Shown one piece after another: positions 4,864 through 5,811 of a stretch of DNA of 5,811 nt. Made by a program: the position numbers and the translations under genes. Each line of letters begins with the position of its first letter. Positions within the stretch are counted from its first letter, which is position 1. This DNA comes from Candidatus Aenigmatarchaeota archaeon. GTDB taxonomy: Archaea > Aenigmatarchaeota > Aenigmatarchaeia > QMZP01. Below the pieces are notes generated by a model. That model saw nothing but the letters and a program-made list of their open reading frames with translations, was not told where the DNA came from and did no database searches. The stretch is from the NCBI GenBank assembly GCA_020343575.1, contig CP070801.1, forward strand, positions 625,467 to 631,277. Direction: 5' to 3'.

Positions 4864-5529
4864 ATGGCTGAATTAATGAAAAAGGACAGGGAGCTGGTGA
4901 TTCCGGGAGATGAGATAATAAAATCGATGGACTACCTTCCTGGGAAAAACTGCTTCAGGGAGGGAAATTCAATCTACGCCAAAAAGCTCGGACTGGTCTC
5001 TGTTAACAGAAGGGTTATCTCTGTAATTCCACTATCCGGTGTTTACATACCAAAGGCAGGGGACATGGTTCTGGGTGAGGTTATTGATATCCAGAGCAAC
5101 GGATGGGTGATTGATATAAAATCCGTCAACGAGGCATTTCTCCCGCTTTCTGGTGTAAGGGAGTTCATAGACACATCAAAGACAGATCTTTCAAAGGTTT
5201 ATGGTATGGGTGATGTTGTATATGCAAAGATATCTGGTGCGAATTCAACCTCTGTTTACCTGACAATGCAGGATACCAGATCAAGAAAGATGAGGTCAGG
5301 CAGGGTAGTTAAGATGAGCCCTGCAAAGGTTCCCAGACTTATTGGGAAGGAGGGATCGATGATAAATCTGATCAAAAACAAGACAAAGTGTAGAATAAGC
5401 ATTGGTCAGAATGGACTTGTGTGGTTCGAGGGTGAGGAGGAGAACAAAGTGATTGATGCGATAAGACTTATCGAGAGGGAATCCGTGGTTGATGGTTTAA
5501 CCGACAAGGTTTCAAAACTGTTAGGGTGA
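4864..5529 (+). CDS. rrp4: Exosome RNA-binding cap subunit Rrp4
   Basis: This 221-residue protein forms, with Csl4, the trimeric cap of the archaeal exosome that feeds RNA into the Rrp41/Rrp42 ring. The N-terminal domain (about 8-60) has VIPGD (12-16) and ISVIPLSGVYIPKAGD. An S1 domain (about 66-137) includes GEVIDIQSNGWVIDI and ends in YLTMQD. A KH domain (about 147-210) has the GxxG loop GKEG (161-164) followed by SMINLIKN, and GQNGLVWFEG. The ATG at 4864 is chosen. An in-frame TTG at 4852 would add MGKS, and Met5 at 4876 is a third option. None has a strong ribosome binding site; GGGTAAGAG just upstream is only weak. rrp41 follows after 4 bases. Confidence 0.95.
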   Translation: MAELMKKDRELVIPGDEIIKSMDYLPGKNCFREGNSIYAKKLGLVSVNRRVISVIPLSGVYIPKAGDMVLGEVIDIQSNGWVIDIKSVNEAFLPLSGVREFIDTSKTDLSKVYGMGDVVYAKISGANSTSVYLTMQDTRSRKMRSGRVVKMSPAKVPRLIGKEGSMINLIKNKTKCRISIGQNGLVWFEGEEENKVIDAIRLIERESVVDGLTDKVSKLLG

Positions 5530-5533
5530 TAGA

Positions 5534-5811
5534 ATGAAAAGACTAAATGGTAGAAAACCTGGAGAATTGAGGCCCATGGTAGTGAAAGCGGGAGTTATTG
5601 AGCAGGCGGATGGATCTGCACTGGTTTCCCTGGGAAGAACCACTGCAATTGCTGCAGTTTATGGACCCGCAATCCTCCACCCAAGACGCCTGCAGCTATC
5701 TGACAAAACCTTCCTGAGAACAGTGTATGCAATGGCGCCGTTTTCAACAACAGAGAGGGTAAGACCAGGACACTCCAGAAGGAGCACAGAGATATGTATG
5801 GTCACAAGACA
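5534..5811 (+). CDS. rrp41: Exosome catalytic subunit Rrp41, N-terminal part (cut by window edge)
   Basis: The first 92 codons are present; the gene continues beyond the window (family length is about 240-250). Rrp41 is the RNase PH-type subunit that, in a hexamer with Rrp42, degrades RNA 3' to 5' using phosphate and can add tails. Seen here are RKPGELRP (7-14), ADGSALVSLGRT (25-36), AAVYGP (40-45), HPRRLQL (49-55), YAMAPFS (65-71) and RPGHSRRSTEI (77-87), all at the expected places. The catalytic aspartates lie in the missing part. The usual RxDGR near the N-terminus reads RLNGR (3-7), an Asp-to-Asn change. GGTGAT at 5525-5530, overlapping the rrp4 stop, matches the extended Shine-Dalgarno sequence and supports the ATG at 5534. 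Confidence 0.95.
   Translation, partial: MKRLNGRKPGELRPMVVKAGVIEQADGSALVSLGRTTAIAAVYGPAILHPRRLQLSDKTFLRTVYAMAPFSTTERVRPGHSRRSTEICMVTR

Overview
The window is archaeal chromosomal DNA. The evidence is a 20S proteasome alpha subunit, an archaeal-type SBDS protein and the exosome subunits Rrp4 and Rrp41 in the order known from the archaeal exosome/proteasome supercluster. TATA-box promoters lie about 25 bases ahead of transcription units, and arginine codons are mostly AGA/AGG. The Rrp4, SBDS and PsmA sequences look euryarchaeal or DPANN-like, but I cannot name a lineage from this segment.

Left part, minus strand (1-1143): a three-gene operon read right to left. It encodes a proline-rich, two-helix membrane protein with a bacterial-type PH (bPH2) domain, then a stand-alone two-CBS-domain protein. 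Last comes the first 23 codons of what looks like a CPA2-type cation:proton antiporter, cut by the window edge. The genes are 1 base apart (PH to CBS) and overlap by 4 bases (CBS to antiporter), so they are probably translated together.

Middle, plus strand (1236-3257): after a 92-base divergent promoter region come trkH (membrane pore subunit) and trkA (NAD(H)-binding RCK gating subunit), 3 bases apart, forming a K+ (or Na+) uptake system. The two divergent operons together look like a cation-homeostasis module: uptake by TrkH/TrkA, exchange by the antiporter, and CBS and PH proteins as candidate regulators.

Right part, plus strand (3348-5811): psmA and sbds share a promoter. rrp4 and rrp41 follow behind a second, internal promoter; rrp41 is cut by the right edge. 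These genes serve protein degradation, ribosome maturation and RNA degradation/tailing.

Most of the content is conventional. Points worth a second look are: an Ala in place of the first selectivity-filter Gly of TrkH; the PH/CBS/antiporter operon opposite trkHA; a G-quadruplex-type motif and internal duplication at the 5' end of the PH gene; a hairpin just after trkA that overlaps the psmA promoter; and a 7-codon mini-ORF in the rrp4 leader. I found no tRNA, rRNA, CRISPR array, insertion sequence or defence system. No gene-free stretch exceeds 100 bases.
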